From positions 62,001 through 126,000 of the forward strand of contig NZ_AUIP01000001.1 of assembly GCF_000423765.1 (NCBI RefSeq): DNA of 64,000 bases, in the 5' to 3' direction. Below, one piece after another: positions 37,628 through 47,002 of the stretch. The DNA is from Streptococcus porci DSM 23759. GTDB taxonomy: Bacteria > Bacillota > Bacilli > Lactobacillales > Streptococcaceae. Both the position numbers and the translations under genes were made by a program. The stretch's first letter is position 1. Each line of letters begins with the position of its first letter. The notes below the pieces were generated by a model. That model searched no databases. It was given only the letters and a program-made list of their open reading frames with translations, and was not told the DNA's origin.

Positions 37628-38482
37628 ATGTCAATTATTGTTACAAACAAGCTGTCTGTCAGTCAAGAAGGTGAGATTCGTGATTTGATAGCGGAAATTC
37701 GGGCTTATGATCACTTTACCCGCGAGCCTTATTTGTCAAATATGCTGAATTTTAATCAGGACATGCCATCATTCTTTTTGGCTTATGAAGAAAACCAGCT
37801 GTGCGGATTTTTGACTGTTTATGCTGATGACGTTGATGAGGTGGAACTTTTTATTTGGGTAGCGCCAGCCTATCGTCGTCAGGGTCTTGCGCGTCAGCTT
37901 TTTGATAGGTATCGGAAAGAAACGGTCTCCTATGGTCTTGCTAAGCCAAGTTTTAATATTGAGAGACACTTTCTAGAGGCTAATCTTGACCTTTTGAAAG
38001 CTTGGCAAGTATCTGAGACGGGTGAGAGTGAATTTTGGATGTGCCGTGGTCGTGAATTATTCAAGTTAGATGAACGTGATGATTTGGTAATCTGTCAAGC
38101 GGACTTGAGTTATTTGGAGGCTATTGCTCAATTTCAGTCAGAGGAGTTTGATAATCCTTTGGAAGTCGCTCAGACGTATGCTCGCGAAGCTATCGAAGAT
38201 GAGAAGAGTCTGCTCTATATTGTTTTGCGTGGTGGTGAAGTTATTGCTTCTTGCACGGTGGATTTATCGTCGGGAGACCAGTATCTCTATGGTCTTGCTG
38301 TGAAAAAGGCGGAGCAGGGCATGGGCGTCGGCAGTTATATGACCAAGTTCATCATTAATGAACGTATTGGAAAAGATGCACGGCCTTTTCAAATCGCCGT
38401 AGAAGCAGATAATACAGTAGCCAAACATCTCTACGAAAAATTGGGTTTTGTGACAGGTTCAGAAATTACCTACCTAAAATAA
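37628..38482 (+). CDS. tandem GNAT-domain acetyltransferase
   Basis: A 284-residue protein with two GNAT domains. The first has VELFIWVAPAYRRQGLARQLF near residues 75-95; the second has LYGLAVKKAEQGMGVGSYMTK and a late KHLYEKLGFVTGSE. The second domain has the better acetyl-CoA loop (Q-x-x-G-x-G). AGGAGA precedes the ATG at 37628. The substrate is unknown. It is monocistronic, ending at a terminator. Confidence 0.82.
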   Translation: MSIIVTNKLSVSQEGEIRDLIAEIRAYDHFTREPYLSNMLNFNQDMPSFFLAYEENQLCGFLTVYADDVDEVELFIWVAPAYRRQGLARQLFDRYRKETVSYGLAKPSFNIERHFLEANLDLLKAWQVSETGESEFWMCRGRELFKLDERDDLVICQADLSYLEAIAQFQSEEFDNPLEVAQTYAREAIEDEKSLLYIVLRGGEVIASCTVDLSSGDQYLYGLAVKKAEQGMGVGSYMTKFIINERIGKDARPFQIAVEADNTVAKHLYEKLGFVTGSEITYLK

Positions 38483-38486
38483 ATAG

Positions 38487-38512
38487 AAGCCCTGCATTTT
38501 ATGGGCTTTTTT
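38487..38512 (+). terminator. intrinsic terminator after the double-GNAT gene
   Basis: AAGCCC / GGGCTT stem with a 10-nt loop and a T run that runs into the cpsY promoter. Confidence 0.75.
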
Positions 38513-38520
38513 GGTATAAT
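38512..38520 (+). promoter_or_regulatory. extended -10 promoter of cpsY, predicted leaderless
   Basis: TGGTATAAT ends 7 nt before the ATG at 38528. No ribosome-binding site fits between them, so a leaderless transcript is predicted. Confidence 0.5.
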
Positions 38521-38527
38521 GAAGCTT

Positions 38528-39442
38528 ATGAATATTCAACAATTACGATACGTGGTGGCTATTGCCAGTACTGGAACCTTCCGCGAGGCAGCAACCACAC
38601 TTTATGTTAGTCAGCCTAGCTTATCAGTTGCGGTCAAGGATTTGGAAGAGGAGCTTGGGTTTAAGATTTTCAAGCGAACGACTTCAGGGGCAGTATTGAC
38701 CACACGTGGCACGATTTTTTTTGAGAAAGCTCAGCGTTTGGTGGCAAAGTTTGATTCGTTTGAGAATCAATACACCCATAATAAGTCTGGTCAGAAGGAA
38801 TTTTCTATTTCCAGCCAGCATTATGATTTTTTGGCGCCCTTGATTATCAAGTTCTCAGAAACCTACCCTGAGTATGCTCATTTTCGGATTTTTGAATCGA
38901 CAACTGTGCAGATTTTGGATGAAGTGGTAGAGGGGCATAGTGAGCTTGGTATTATCTATCTGAGTGAACAAAATCGTGATGGCATTTTGCGCAAAATGGA
39001 AAAGCAGGGACTAGAGTATGTGGAGCTCAGCCATTTTCAAACCCATATTTATCTAAGAAAAGGGCATCCGCTGGCTAGTAAGTCAAGTCTAACCATGGAG
39101 GATTTGGCGGGTTTTCCGTCAGTGCTTTTCACACAGGAGAAAGATGAGTACCTCTATTATTCTGAAAATTTGGTGGACAGAAGCGATGCTAGGCAGGTTT
39201 TCAAGGTGACGGACCGGGCTACTTTGAATGGTATTTTGGAACGAACGGATGCTTATGCGACTGGATCAGGTTTTCTGGATTCTGCCAGTGTTAATGGCAT
39301 TACTGTGATTCCGCTCGAAGATGCGGTTAATAATCAGATGGTCTATGTCAAGCGGGCAGAGATGGATTTGTCTGATTGTGCTAAAAAGTTTGTGGCGGTC
39401 ATGAAAGAGTATTTTTTAGATTTGGACAATGAGGGCGTATGA
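38528..39442 (+). CDS. cpsY: LysR-family regulator CpsY/MtaR
   Basis: A 304-residue LysR-type regulator. The N-terminal helix-turn-helix covers [20 protein letters not shown] through [19 protein letters not shown]; the C-terminal effector domain includes [15 protein letters not shown] and [15 protein letters not shown]. It resembles streptococcal CpsY/MtaR, a regulator of methionine uptake and surface properties whose gene I recall being adjacent to lspA. The ATG at 38528 is chosen because the protein then starts at the conserved MNIQQLRY; in-frame upstream codons lie in the terminator. It overlaps lspA by 4 bp. Confidence 0.88.
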   Translation: MNIQQLRYVVAIASTGTFREAATTLYVSQPSLSVAVKDLEEELGFKIFKRTTSGAVLTTRGTIFFEKAQRLVAKFDSFENQYTHNKSGQKEFSISSQHYDFLAPLIIKFSETYPEYAHFRIFESTTVQILDEVVEGHSELGIIYLSEQNRDGILRKMEKQGLEYVELSHFQTHIYLRKGHPLASKSSLTMEDLAGFPSVLFTQEKDEYLYYSENLVDRSDARQVFKVTDRATLNGILERTDAYATGSGFLDSASVNGITVIPLEDAVNNQMVYVKRAEMDLSDCAKKFVAVMKEYFLDLDNEGV

Positions 39443-39897
39443 GAAAACTGTTAATTCCTGTCAGTATTATTGGTCTGATAATTTTGGATCAAGTGACTAA
39501 ATTTTGGATTGTAAAGAACCTTGAATTGGGAGAAATGAAATCATTTCTATCGCCGATTTTTAGTTTGACTTATGTGCGAAACTACGGCGCAGCTTTTTCC
39601 ATGTTGCAAAATCAGCAGTGGTTTTTTACCTTGGTAACAATCACGGTGATTGGCGTAGCTATTTTTTACCTGATTAAACACATCAAAGGTTCTTGGTTAC
39701 TTTTGCTTGGCCTAAGTTTGGTCATTGCAGGTGGCTTGGGAAACTTTATTGACCGTCTGCGCCTGGGTTATGTGGTTGATATGGTACATTTGGATTTTGT
39801 TGATTTTGCCATTTTCAATGTAGCAGATTCCTACTTAACAGTAGGTGTGGCTATATTGGCTCTGGCTCTTTGGAAAGATGAGGAAGCATGGAAGTAG
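39439..39897 (+). CDS. lspA: lipoprotein signal peptidase (signal peptidase II)
   Basis: Membrane aspartyl protease that cleaves lipoprotein signal peptides after lipidation. The 152-residue protein has four membrane helices, [25 protein letters not shown] (first catalytic Asp region) and [11 protein letters not shown] (second catalytic Asp). The ATG overlaps the cpsY stop in ATGA and the end overlaps rluD by 10 bp. Confidence 0.96.
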   Translation: MRKLLIPVSIIGLIILDQVTKFWIVKNLELGEMKSFLSPIFSLTYVRNYGAAFSMLQNQQWFFTLVTITVIGVAIFYLIKHIKGSWLLLLGLSLVIAGGLGNFIDRLRLGYVVDMVHLDFVDFAIFNVADSYLTVGVAILALALWKDEEAWK

Positions 39898-40778
39898 TTG
39901 TAAAAGTTGCTGGTGCACGCTTAGATAAGGCTCTGGCTGATCTAACAGAGCTTTCACGTGCGCAGGCTAATGAAAGTATCAAGGCTGGTGAGGTTTTAGT
40001 CAATGGCAAAGCTGTTAAGGCCAAATATGCCGTGAAAGAGGGAGATGTGATCTCTTATCAAGTGCCGGAGGAAGAGGTTCTAGAATATGTTGCGGAAGAC
40101 ATTCCCCTAGACATTGTTTACGAAGATGAAGATGTGGCTGTTGTCAATAAACCACAAGGGATGGTGGTTCATCCATCTGCAGGACATTCGACAGGGACCC
40201 TTGTCAATGCTCTCATGTATCACATCAAGGATTTGTCATCAATCAACGGAGTTGTTCGTCCGGGTATCGTTCACCGCATCGATAAGGATACATCAGGCCT
40301 TCTCATGATTGCTAAGAATGACAAGGCTCACAATGCTCTTGCCTCGGAGTTGAAAGACCAAAAATCTCTCCGCAAGTATCTTGCCATTGTTCATGGTAAT
40401 CTACCAAATGATCGTGGCATTATTGAGGCACCGATTGGACGTTCTGACAAAGACCGTAAAAAACAAGCGGTGACAGCTAAAGGTAAACCAGCTTTGACAC
40501 GTTTCCATGTTTTGGAGCGTTTTGGTGATTATACGCTGGTTGAGCTAACCTTAGAAACTGGTCGCACCCACCAAATCCGCGTCCATATGGCCTACATTGG
40601 GCATCCAGTTGCTGGTGATCCTGCCTACGGACCACGCAAGACCTTGAAGGGAAATGGTCAATTTTTGCATGCTCAAACCCTCGGCTTTACTCATCCACGA
40701 ACAGGAGAGCTGGTTCAATTTACAGCGGAAGCGCCAGCAATCTTTCAAGAAACATTGGAGCAGTTAAGACATCGTTAA
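39888..40778 (+). CDS. rluD: RluD-type pseudouridine synthase
   Basis: A 296-residue RluA-family enzyme with an N-terminal S4 RNA-binding domain ([20 protein letters not shown]) and the catalytic motif [16 protein letters not shown] late [19 protein letters not shown] segment completes the family pattern. The resemblance is to RluD, which acts on helix 69 of 23S rRNA, but the target is not proven. It overlaps lspA by 10 bp. Confidence 0.9.
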   Translation: MEVVVKVAGARLDKALADLTELSRAQANESIKAGEVLVNGKAVKAKYAVKEGDVISYQVPEEEVLEYVAEDIPLDIVYEDEDVAVVNKPQGMVVHPSAGHSTGTLVNALMYHIKDLSSINGVVRPGIVHRIDKDTSGLLMIAKNDKAHNALASELKDQKSLRKYLAIVHGNLPNDRGIIEAPIGRSDKDRKKQAVTAKGKPALTRFHVLERFGDYTLVELTLETGRTHQIRVHMAYIGHPVAGDPAYGPRKTLKGNGQFLHAQTLGFTHPRTGELVQFTAEAPAIFQETLEQLRHR

Positions 40779-40834
40779 TTGAGCATATTGATGACTTTTG
40801 ATTTTTAGAAAATCGAATAAACCTGTCTTTTTGC

Positions 40835-40863
40835 TTGCTATTGTTCAGATTTTTGTCTATAAT
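40835..40863 (+). promoter_or_regulatory. pyr operon promoter
   Basis: TTGCTA (40835-40840), 17-nt spacer, TATAAT (40858-40863), upstream of the PyrR leader. Confidence 0.65.
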
Positions 40864-40880
40864 AAATTTAATTAAAAAAT

Positions 40881-40911
40881 CCTTTAACACCGTCCCGTGA
40901 GGCGGTCAAGG
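40881..40911 (+). promoter_or_regulatory. PyrR-binding loop (anti-antiterminator) of the pyr leader
   Basis: CACCGTCCCGTGAGGCGGTC forms a hairpin with the PyrR consensus GTCCnGTGAGG in the loop, flanked by CCTT/AAGG pairing. UMP-bound PyrR binding here favours the downstream terminator. Confidence 0.8.
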
Positions 40912-40960
40912 AGACTGAAAACATCGGACAAATGGATTACATTTGCCTTTATTTTGCTGT

Positions 40961-40988
40961 ATCTCCTTGGAAACAAGGAGATTTTTTA
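40961..40988 (+). terminator. attenuator terminator of the pyr leader
   Basis: ATCTCCTT-GGAAAC-AAGGAGAT with a T run, 20 nt before pyrR. AAGGAGAC at 40908-40915 could pair with the 5' arm as the antiterminator. Confidence 0.85.
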
Positions 40989-41009
40989 TATCATTTTAAA
41001 GGAGTTGCT

Positions 41010-41531
41010 ATGAAGAGCAAAGAAATTATTGATGACGTTACCATGAAACGTGCCATCACTCGAATTACTTACGAAATCATTGAACGAAATAAGAACCTTG
41101 AGAATACGGTTTTGGCAGGTATCAAGACACGTGGCGTCTTTCTTGCTAAACGTATTCAAGAGCGCCTGTCTCAACTCGAAAAATTAGAATTGCCATTGAT
41201 TGAACTTGATATTAAGCCTTTCCGTGATGATTTTAAGGTGGAGGAGGACACGACTTTTGCGCCAGTTGATATCACCGAAAAGGATGTCATTTTGGTCGAT
41301 GATGTGCTTTTCACAGGTCGCACCATTCGTGCTGCTATTGACAATTTGGTCAGCCTTGGTCGCCCTAAGCGTGTCTCTCTTGCGGTTCTTGTAGATCGTG
41401 GGCACCGTGAACTTCCTATTCGTGCTGATTATGTTGGTAAAAATATTCCGACATCTAGCAGCGAAGAGGTTATCGTTGAGGTTGTTGAGGTGGACGGCCA
41501 AGACCGCGTGACCTTGGTAGAGGAGGCATAA
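41010..41531 (+). CDS. pyrR: PyrR, pyr operon attenuation regulator / uracil phosphoribosyltransferase
   Basis: RNA-binding regulator of pyrimidine operons. The 173-residue protein has the PRPP-binding motif [17 protein letters not shown] and an early [16 protein letters not shown] helix. AAAGGAG lies before the ATG at 41010; a longer reading from 40932 would cross the attenuator and is rejected. First gene of the operon; the next ATG is 3 bp after its stop. Confidence 0.96.
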   Translation: MKSKEIIDDVTMKRAITRITYEIIERNKNLENTVLAGIKTRGVFLAKRIQERLSQLEKLELPLIELDIKPFRDDFKVEEDTTFAPVDITEKDVILVDDVLFTGRTIRAAIDNLVSLGRPKRVSLAVLVDRGHRELPIRADYVGKNIPTSSSEEVIVEVVEVDGQDRVTLVEEA

Positions 41532-41534
41532 ATC

Positions 41535-42470
41535 ATGGCAGTGATTGATGGGAAAGTATTGCTGACACATCTAGTTTCCATGGAGCACCTGAGTGAGGCA
41601 GAAGTTCTAGGATTGGTTTCTAGAGGTCTTTCTTTGAAAAATAGCGGAGCTTATCTGCCTTTAAATCAACAGAGCTTTGTCACCAATCTTTTCTTTGAAA
41701 ATTCGACCCGAACCCACAAATCTTTTGAAGTTGCTGAGAAAAAATTAGGACTTGATGTCATTGACTTTAATGCCGATACCAGCTCAGTTAATAAGGGAGA
41801 AACCTTGTATGATACGGTTTTAACCATGAACGCACTTGGTGTAGAGGTTTGTGTCATCAGGCATTCAGAGGTTGATTACTACAAGGAATTGATCGAGAGT
41901 CCGACAATCACAGCTTCAATCGTGAATGGTGGAGACGGCTCCGGCCAGCACCCTAGTCAGTCACTACTTGATTTAATGACTATCTATGAAGAATTTGGCA
42001 CATTTGAAGGTTTGAAAATCTGCATCGCAGGTGATTTGACGCATTCACGTGTGGCAAAGTCAAACATGCACATTTTAAAACGTTTGGGAGCCCAGCTTTA
42101 CTTTTCTGGGCCAGCGGAGTGGCACTCAATTGAATTTGAGTCCTACGGGGACTATGTTGCCATTGATGACATTATAGAAGAATTGGATGTTCTTATGCTC
42201 CTGCGTGTTCAGCACGAGAGACACGGTAAAGGCGAAGGGTTCAGCAAGGAAGCTTACCACAGCGCTTATGGTCTCACTCAGGAGCGCTATGATAAACTAA
42301 AAAGCTCTGCCATTCTTATGCACCCCGCTCCTGTCAATCGTGATGTCGAGATTGCAGACCACTTGGTTGAAAGCTCAAAATCTCGTATCGTGGCGCAGAT
42401 GACCAATGGTGTCTATGTCCGAATGGCGATTTTAGAGGCAATTTTGGCTGGCCGAAGGGAATTACAATAG
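41535..42470 (+). CDS. pyrB: aspartate carbamoyltransferase catalytic subunit
   Basis: Joins carbamoyl phosphate and aspartate to carbamoyl-aspartate. The 311-residue protein has the carbamoyl-phosphate loop [35 protein letters not shown] and a late [11 protein letters not shown]. No pyrI is present, as expected in Firmicutes. It follows pyrR by 3 bp. Confidence 0.97.
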   Translation: MAVIDGKVLLTHLVSMEHLSEAEVLGLVSRGLSLKNSGAYLPLNQQSFVTNLFFENSTRTHKSFEVAEKKLGLDVIDFNADTSSVNKGETLYDTVLTMNALGVEVCVIRHSEVDYYKELIESPTITASIVNGGDGSGQHPSQSLLDLMTIYEEFGTFEGLKICIAGDLTHSRVAKSNMHILKRLGAQLYFSGPAEWHSIEFESYGDYVAIDDIIEELDVLMLLRVQHERHGKGEGFSKEAYHSAYGLTQERYDKLKSSAILMHPAPVNRDVEIADHLVESSKSRIVAQMTNGVYVRMAILEAILAGRRELQ

Positions 42471-42522
42471 TAGAAACAACGTTAAAGATCTTTCCAGAGA
42501 GAAAGAAACGAGGTAATTGAAG

Positions 42523-43608
42523 ATGAAAAAACGCTTATTGATTTTAGAAGATGGAACAGTTTTTGAGGGGCAGGCCTTTGGAGCCGATCTTGATGTCACT
42601 GGTGAAATCGTCTTTAACACAGGAATGACCGGTTATCAAGAGTCTATTACTGACCAATCATACAACGGACAGATTTTGACTTTTACTTATCCCTTGGTGG
42701 GGAATTACGGGATTAATCGCGATGATTATGAATCTATTCATCCGACATGTAAAGGAGTCGTGGTTTCTGAAAATGCTCGTCGCGCCAGCAATTGGCGTAA
42801 ACAGATGACTTTGGATGAGTTTTTGAAGGCTAAAAACATTCCAGGGATTTCAGGAATTGATACTAGGGCATTGACCAAGATTATCCGTAGTTATGGCACC
42901 ATGAAAGCTACGCTGGCAAATAAAGGTGATTTGAATCACTTAAAAGAGCAGCTAGTGGCGACCGTTCTGCCAACCAACAATATCGAGCAAGTCTCTACCA
43001 AAACGGCCTACCCTGCGCCAGCAATCGGAAAAAATATCGTTCTGGTCGATTTTGGTCTCAAACATTCTATCTTGCGTGAATTTTCTAAGCGAGATTGTCA
43101 TGTGACAGTCGTTCCTTATGATACGACTGCAGAGGAAATTCTTCATCTCAATCCAGATGGCGTTATGCTGTCGAACGGTCCTGGTGACCCGACGGATGTG
43201 CCCCAGGCTCTTGATATGATTAGAGGTGTTCAAGGGAAAATTCCTATCTTTGGGATTTGCATGGGACATCAATTATTCAGTCTTGCAAATGGTGCAACAA
43301 CCTACAAAATGAAATTTGGTCACCGTGGTTTTAACCATGCTGTTCGTGAGATTGCGACAGGTCGAGTTGATTTTACCAGCCAAAACCACGGTTTTGCGGT
43401 TAATCGTGAAACGCTCCCTGATTGTCTCATGGTTACTCATGAAGAAATCAATGATAAAACTGTCGAAGGTGTTCGTCACCGTGATTTTCCAGCTTTTTCA
43501 GTACAATTTCATCCAGATGCTGCGCCAGGACCACACGACGCCAGCTACCTCTTTGATGAATTTTTGGAAATGATTGATGCTTGGAAAATTGAACAAGCCA
43601 GCAAGTAA
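42523..43608 (+). CDS. carA: carbamoyl-phosphate synthase small subunit
   Basis: Glutamine amidotransferase subunit providing ammonia to CarB. The 361-residue protein has the class I GATase nucleophile in [13 protein letters not shown] and the catalytic His-x-Asp in [19 protein letters not shown] precedes the ATG at 42523; an in-frame TTG at 42517 is less likely. It follows pyrB by about 50 bp without a visible attenuator. Confidence 0.96.
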   Translation: MKKRLLILEDGTVFEGQAFGADLDVTGEIVFNTGMTGYQESITDQSYNGQILTFTYPLVGNYGINRDDYESIHPTCKGVVVSENARRASNWRKQMTLDEFLKAKNIPGISGIDTRALTKIIRSYGTMKATLANKGDLNHLKEQLVATVLPTNNIEQVSTKTAYPAPAIGKNIVLVDFGLKHSILREFSKRDCHVTVVPYDTTAEEILHLNPDGVMLSNGPGDPTDVPQALDMIRGVQGKIPIFGICMGHQLFSLANGATTYKMKFGHRGFNHAVREIATGRVDFTSQNHGFAVNRETLPDCLMVTHEEINDKTVEGVRHRDFPAFSVQFHPDAAPGPHDASYLFDEFLEMIDAWKIEQASK

Positions 43609-43616
43609 TATTTAAT

Positions 43617-43634
43617 GCTGTCCTGAGAGACGGC
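43617..43634 (+). promoter_or_regulatory. PyrR-box-like hairpin between carA and carB
   Basis: GCTGTCCTGAGAGACGGC can form a short hairpin whose loop GTCCTGAGAG matches the PyrR consensus GTCCnGnGAG. It lies 20 nt before carB with no terminator, so if real it would act on translation or RNA stability. Inference from the consensus only. Confidence 0.4.
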
Positions 43635-43653
43635 GAATACGAAAGGATATACG

Positions 43654-46600
43654 ATGCCGAAAAGAAACGATATTAAAAAAATTATGGTGATTGGTTCTGG
43701 TCCAATTATTATTGGTCAGGCTGCTGAATTCGACTACGCCGGAACTCAAGCCTGTCTTGCCTTGAAAGAGGAAGGATACAGCGTTGTCTTGGTCAATTCT
43801 AACCCTGCAACCATCATGACGGATAAAGAAATAGCTGATAAGGTCTATATTGAGCCTATTACACTCGAATTTGTAACCCGAATTCTTCGGAAAGAGCGAC
43901 CGGATGCCCTCTTGCCTACACTTGGTGGACAAACAGGTCTCAATATGGCCATGCAACTGTCGAAAGCAGGTATTCTTGACGAACTGGGTGTAGAATTGCT
44001 TGGTACGAAGCTATCAGCTATTGATCAAGCGGAAGATCGTGACCTTTTCAAGCAACTGATGGAAGAACTGAATCAACCTATTCCTGAGTCTGAAATCGTT
44101 GAAACAGTTGAAGAAGCGGTAGCTTTTGCCAATAACATCGGATACCCCGTTATCGTCCGCCCAGCTTTTACTCTAGGTGGAACTGGTGGTGGTATGTGTG
44201 CCAATGAAGAAGAGTTGCGGGAAATTGCAAAAAATGGGCTCAAATTATCTCCGGTAACGCAATGTCTAATCGAGCGTTCTATTGCAGGTTTCAAGGAAAT
44301 TGAATACGAGGTTATGCGTGACGCGGCTGACAACGCCCTAGTTGTCTGTAACATGGAGAACTTTGACCCAGTTGGGATTCATACGGGAGATTCCATCGTA
44401 TTTGCACCAACTCAGACCCTCTCTGATATCGAAAACCAAATGCTGCGTGACGCCAGCCTTAGCATTATTCGTGCGCTTAAGATTGAAGGGGGATGTAATG
44501 TGCAGCTAGCCTTGGATCCGCATAGCTTTAAATACTATGTGATTGAAGTTAATCCGCGTGTGTCACGTTCATCTGCCCTTGCTTCAAAAGCGACGGGATA
44601 TCCAATCGCCAAGTTAGCAGCTAAAATTGCTGTTGGTTTGACTCTAGATGAGATGATTAACCCTGTTACAGGTACTACCTATGCCATGTTTGAACCTGCG
44701 CTGGACTATGTGGTCGCTAAAATTCCACGCTTCCCATTTGACAAATTTGAACATGGTGAGCGTCGCCTTGGCACGCAAATGAAGGCTACAGGTGAAGTTA
44801 TGGCTATCGGTCGTAACATCGAAGAGTCTTTGCTTAAGGCTTGTCGATCCCTAGAAATTGGTGTTTACCATAATGAAATGCTTGAGTTATCTCAAGTGAC
44901 TGATGACGCCCTAGTTGAAAAAATCGTCAAGGTTCAAGATGACCGACTTTTCTACGTGTCTGAAGCCATCCGTCGTGGTTTCTCTATAGAAGAAATAGCA
45001 GAGCTGACTAAGATTGACATCTTCTTCCTTGATAAACTGCTTCACATCTTTGAAATTGAAGAAGAACTCAGAGCCAATTCTGGCAACCTGGATTTGCTTA
45101 AAGAAGCGAAGCGTAATGGTTTTGCCGATCGTAAAATTGCGGAGCTTTGGAACATGGAAACAACAGACGTTCGCAAACTTCGCTTGGAAAATAAGATTCT
45201 TCCCGTTTACAAGATGGTTGATACCTGCGCAGCTGAATTTGAATCAAGCACGCCATACTTCTACTCAACTTACGAATGGGAAAATGAATCCATCAAGTCC
45301 GACAAGGAATCTGTCATCGTTCTTGGATCAGGACCAATCCGCATCGGACAAGGGGTTGAGTTTGATTATGCGACCGTTCACTCTGTTAAGGCTATTCAGG
45401 CTGCAGGTTACGAAGCTATTATCATGAACTCAAATCCTGAGACGGTTTCGACAGACTTCTCGGTTTCAGATAAGCTTTACTTTGAACCCCTTACTTTTGA
45501 AGATGTTATGAACGTTATTGAGTTGGAACAGCCAAAAGGAGTTGTGGTTCAGTTTGGGGGACAGACAGCTATCAATCTTGCTGAGAGCTTGTCAAAGGCT
45601 GGTGTCACCATTCTTGGTACTCAAGTTGAAGATCTTGATCGCGCAGAAGATCGTGACCTCTTTGAAAAAGCTCTCAAAGAACTTGATATTCCACAACCAC
45701 CTGGACAAACAGCTACAAATGAAGCAGAAGCAGTTGATGCTGCACGCAAGATTGGTTTCCCAGTTCTTGTCCGTCCATCTTATGTTCTCGGCGGGCGTGC
45801 CATGGAGATTGTTGAAAATGAAGACGACCTTCGCTCTTACATGCGCACAGCTGTTAAGGCTAGCCCTGAGCACCCAGTCCTTGTTGACTCTTACATTGTT
45901 GGTCGTGAGTGCGAAGTTGATGCTATTTCTGATGGTAAGGACGTTCTCATACCAGGAATTATGGAACATATTGAGCGCGCAGGAGTTCACTCAGGGGATT
46001 CTATGGCGGTTTACCCACCACAAACCCTTTCTAAAGAAATTCAAGAAACGATTGCTGATTATACGAAACGCTTGGCTATTGGTCTCAACTGTATCGGTAT
46101 GATGAACATTCAATTTGTCATTAAGGACGAAACGGTTTACGTCATCGAAGTTAATCCACGTGCCAGCCGTACCGTACCATTTCTCTCTAAGGTTACAGAT
46201 GTTCCTATGGCTCAGGTAGCAACTAAGTTAATTTTGGGTCAAAGCTTAGCTGATCTTGGTTATCAGGATGGACTTTATCCAGAAAGCAATCAAGTTCATG
46301 TTAAAGCGCCAGTTTTCTCATTTACAAAGTTGGCAAAAGTGGACAGTCTCTTGGGTCCTGAGATGAAGTCAACTGGTGAAGTTATGGGGTCAGACTTAAC
46401 TCTTGAAAAAGCTCTCTACAAAGCTTTTGAAGCTTCGTACTTCCACTTACCGGAATTTGGGAATGTTATCTTCACTATTGCAGATGATACTAAAGAAGAA
46501 GCACTGGCTCTTGCTAAACGTTTTGATGCTATTGGTTATTGTGTTTATGCAACGGAAGGCACGGCTAAGTATTTTGCTGAACACGGTTTATCAAGTGTAC

Positions 46601-46833
46601 TTGTCAATAAACTTGGTGAAGATGATGCCAATGATATTCCAGCTCTTGTAAAAGCTGGTAAGATTCAGGCTATTGTCAATACTGTTGGTACCAAACGTAC
46701 TTTTGATGAGGATGGAGCAGCAATCCGTAGCTCTGCTATCGCTCAAGGAGTGCCTCTTTTCACTGCACTAGATACTGCAGAAGCTATGCTTCAAGTTCTC
46801 GAAAGTCGAGGATTTACCACACAAGCAATATAA
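43654..46833 (+). CDS. carB: carbamoyl-phosphate synthase large subunit
   Basis: Makes carbamoyl phosphate from bicarbonate, ammonia and two ATP. The 1059-residue protein has two homologous halves. Each starts with a GSGPIxIGQ motif (residues near 12 and 560) and has an ATP-grasp domain ([11 protein letters not shown] and [12 protein letters not shown]). A C-terminal MGS-like allosteric domain follows (about 930-1059, [17 protein letters not shown]). GAAAGGAT lies before the ATG. Last gene of the pyr operon here. Confidence 0.97.
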   Translation: MPKRNDIKKIMVIGSGPIIIGQAAEFDYAGTQACLALKEEGYSVVLVNSNPATIMTDKEIADKVYIEPITLEFVTRILRKERPDALLPTLGGQTGLNMAMQLSKAGILDELGVELLGTKLSAIDQAEDRDLFKQLMEELNQPIPESEIVETVEEAVAFANNIGYPVIVRPAFTLGGTGGGMCANEEELREIAKNGLKLSPVTQCLIERSIAGFKEIEYEVMRDAADNALVVCNMENFDPVGIHTGDSIVFAPTQTLSDIENQMLRDASLSIIRALKIEGGCNVQLALDPHSFKYYVIEVNPRVSRSSALASKATGYPIAKLAAKIAVGLTLDEMINPVTGTTYAMFEPALDYVVAKIPRFPFDKFEHGERRLGTQMKATGEVMAIGRNIEESLLKACRSLEIGVYHNEMLELSQVTDDALVEKIVKVQDDRLFYVSEAIRRGFSIEEIAELTKIDIFFLDKLLHIFEIEEELRANSGNLDLLKEAKRNGFADRKIAELWNMETTDVRKLRLENKILPVYKMVDTCAAEFESSTPYFYSTYEWENESIKSDKESVIVLGSGPIRIGQGVEFDYATVHSVKAIQAAGYEAIIMNSNPETVSTDFSVSDKLYFEPLTFEDVMNVIELEQPKGVVVQFGGQTAINLAESLSKAGVTILGTQVEDLDRAEDRDLFEKALKELDIPQPPGQTATNEAEAVDAARKIGFPVLVRPSYVLGGRAMEIVENEDDLRSYMRTAVKASPEHPVLVDSYIVGRECEVDAISDGKDVLIPGIMEHIERAGVHSGDSMAVYPPQTLSKEIQETIADYTKRLAIGLNCIGMMNIQFVIKDETVYVIEVNPRASRTVPFLSKVTDVPMAQVATKLILGQSLADLGYQDGLYPESNQVHVKAPVFSFTKLAKVDSLLGPEMKSTGEVMGSDLTLEKALYKAFEASYFHLPEFGNVIFTIADDTKEEALALAKRFDAIGYCVYATEGTAKYFAEHGLSSVLVNKLGEDDANDIPALVKAGKIQAIVNTVGTKRTFDEDGAAIRSSAIAQGVPLFTALDTAEAMLQVLESRGFTTQAI

Positions 46834-46841
46834 AACAATGA

Positions 46842-46870
46842 AAAGGCTGGATGAAAATCTGGTCTTTTTG
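46842..46870 (+). terminator. probable terminator after carB
   Basis: AAAAGGCTGGA / TCTGGTCTTTT can pair along 11 bp with several G-T wobbles around TGAAAA, followed by a T run. Confidence 0.55.
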
Positions 46871-46912
46871 AATACGATTGAAAAGATGGAAAGTTTAATG
46901 AAAATATTTCAA

Positions 46913-46934
46913 TGAAAACGTTTTATGATATAAT
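46913..46934 (+). promoter_or_regulatory. promoter of the dynamin-HerA island with cre-like site
   Basis: TGATATAAT (46926-46934) is an extended -10. TGAAAACGTTTTAT (46913-46926) directly upstream contains the palindrome AAAACGTTTT and matches 12 of 14 positions of a CcpA cre. It would place catabolite control on the promoter (inference). Confidence 0.5.
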
Positions 46935-46940
46935 GTTATT

Positions 46941-46954
46941 AAGCAAATTTGCTT
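46941..46954 (+). promoter_or_regulatory. perfect 14-bp palindrome at the predicted transcription start
   Basis: AAGCAAATTTGCTT is fully palindromic and begins 7 nt after the -10, at the expected +1. Likely operator or mRNA 5' hairpin; no regulator gene is in the island. Confidence 0.5.
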
Positions 46955-47002
46955 ATTTTGGTAAGTTTAAGAAGTATATTTGAGAAAGTGAACAAAGAAA
47001 AG

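Noticed and set aside
45014..46102. Forward frames of 137 and 194 codons inside carB
   Set aside because: Out-of-frame readings of the carB sequence, whose own frame is fully conserved.
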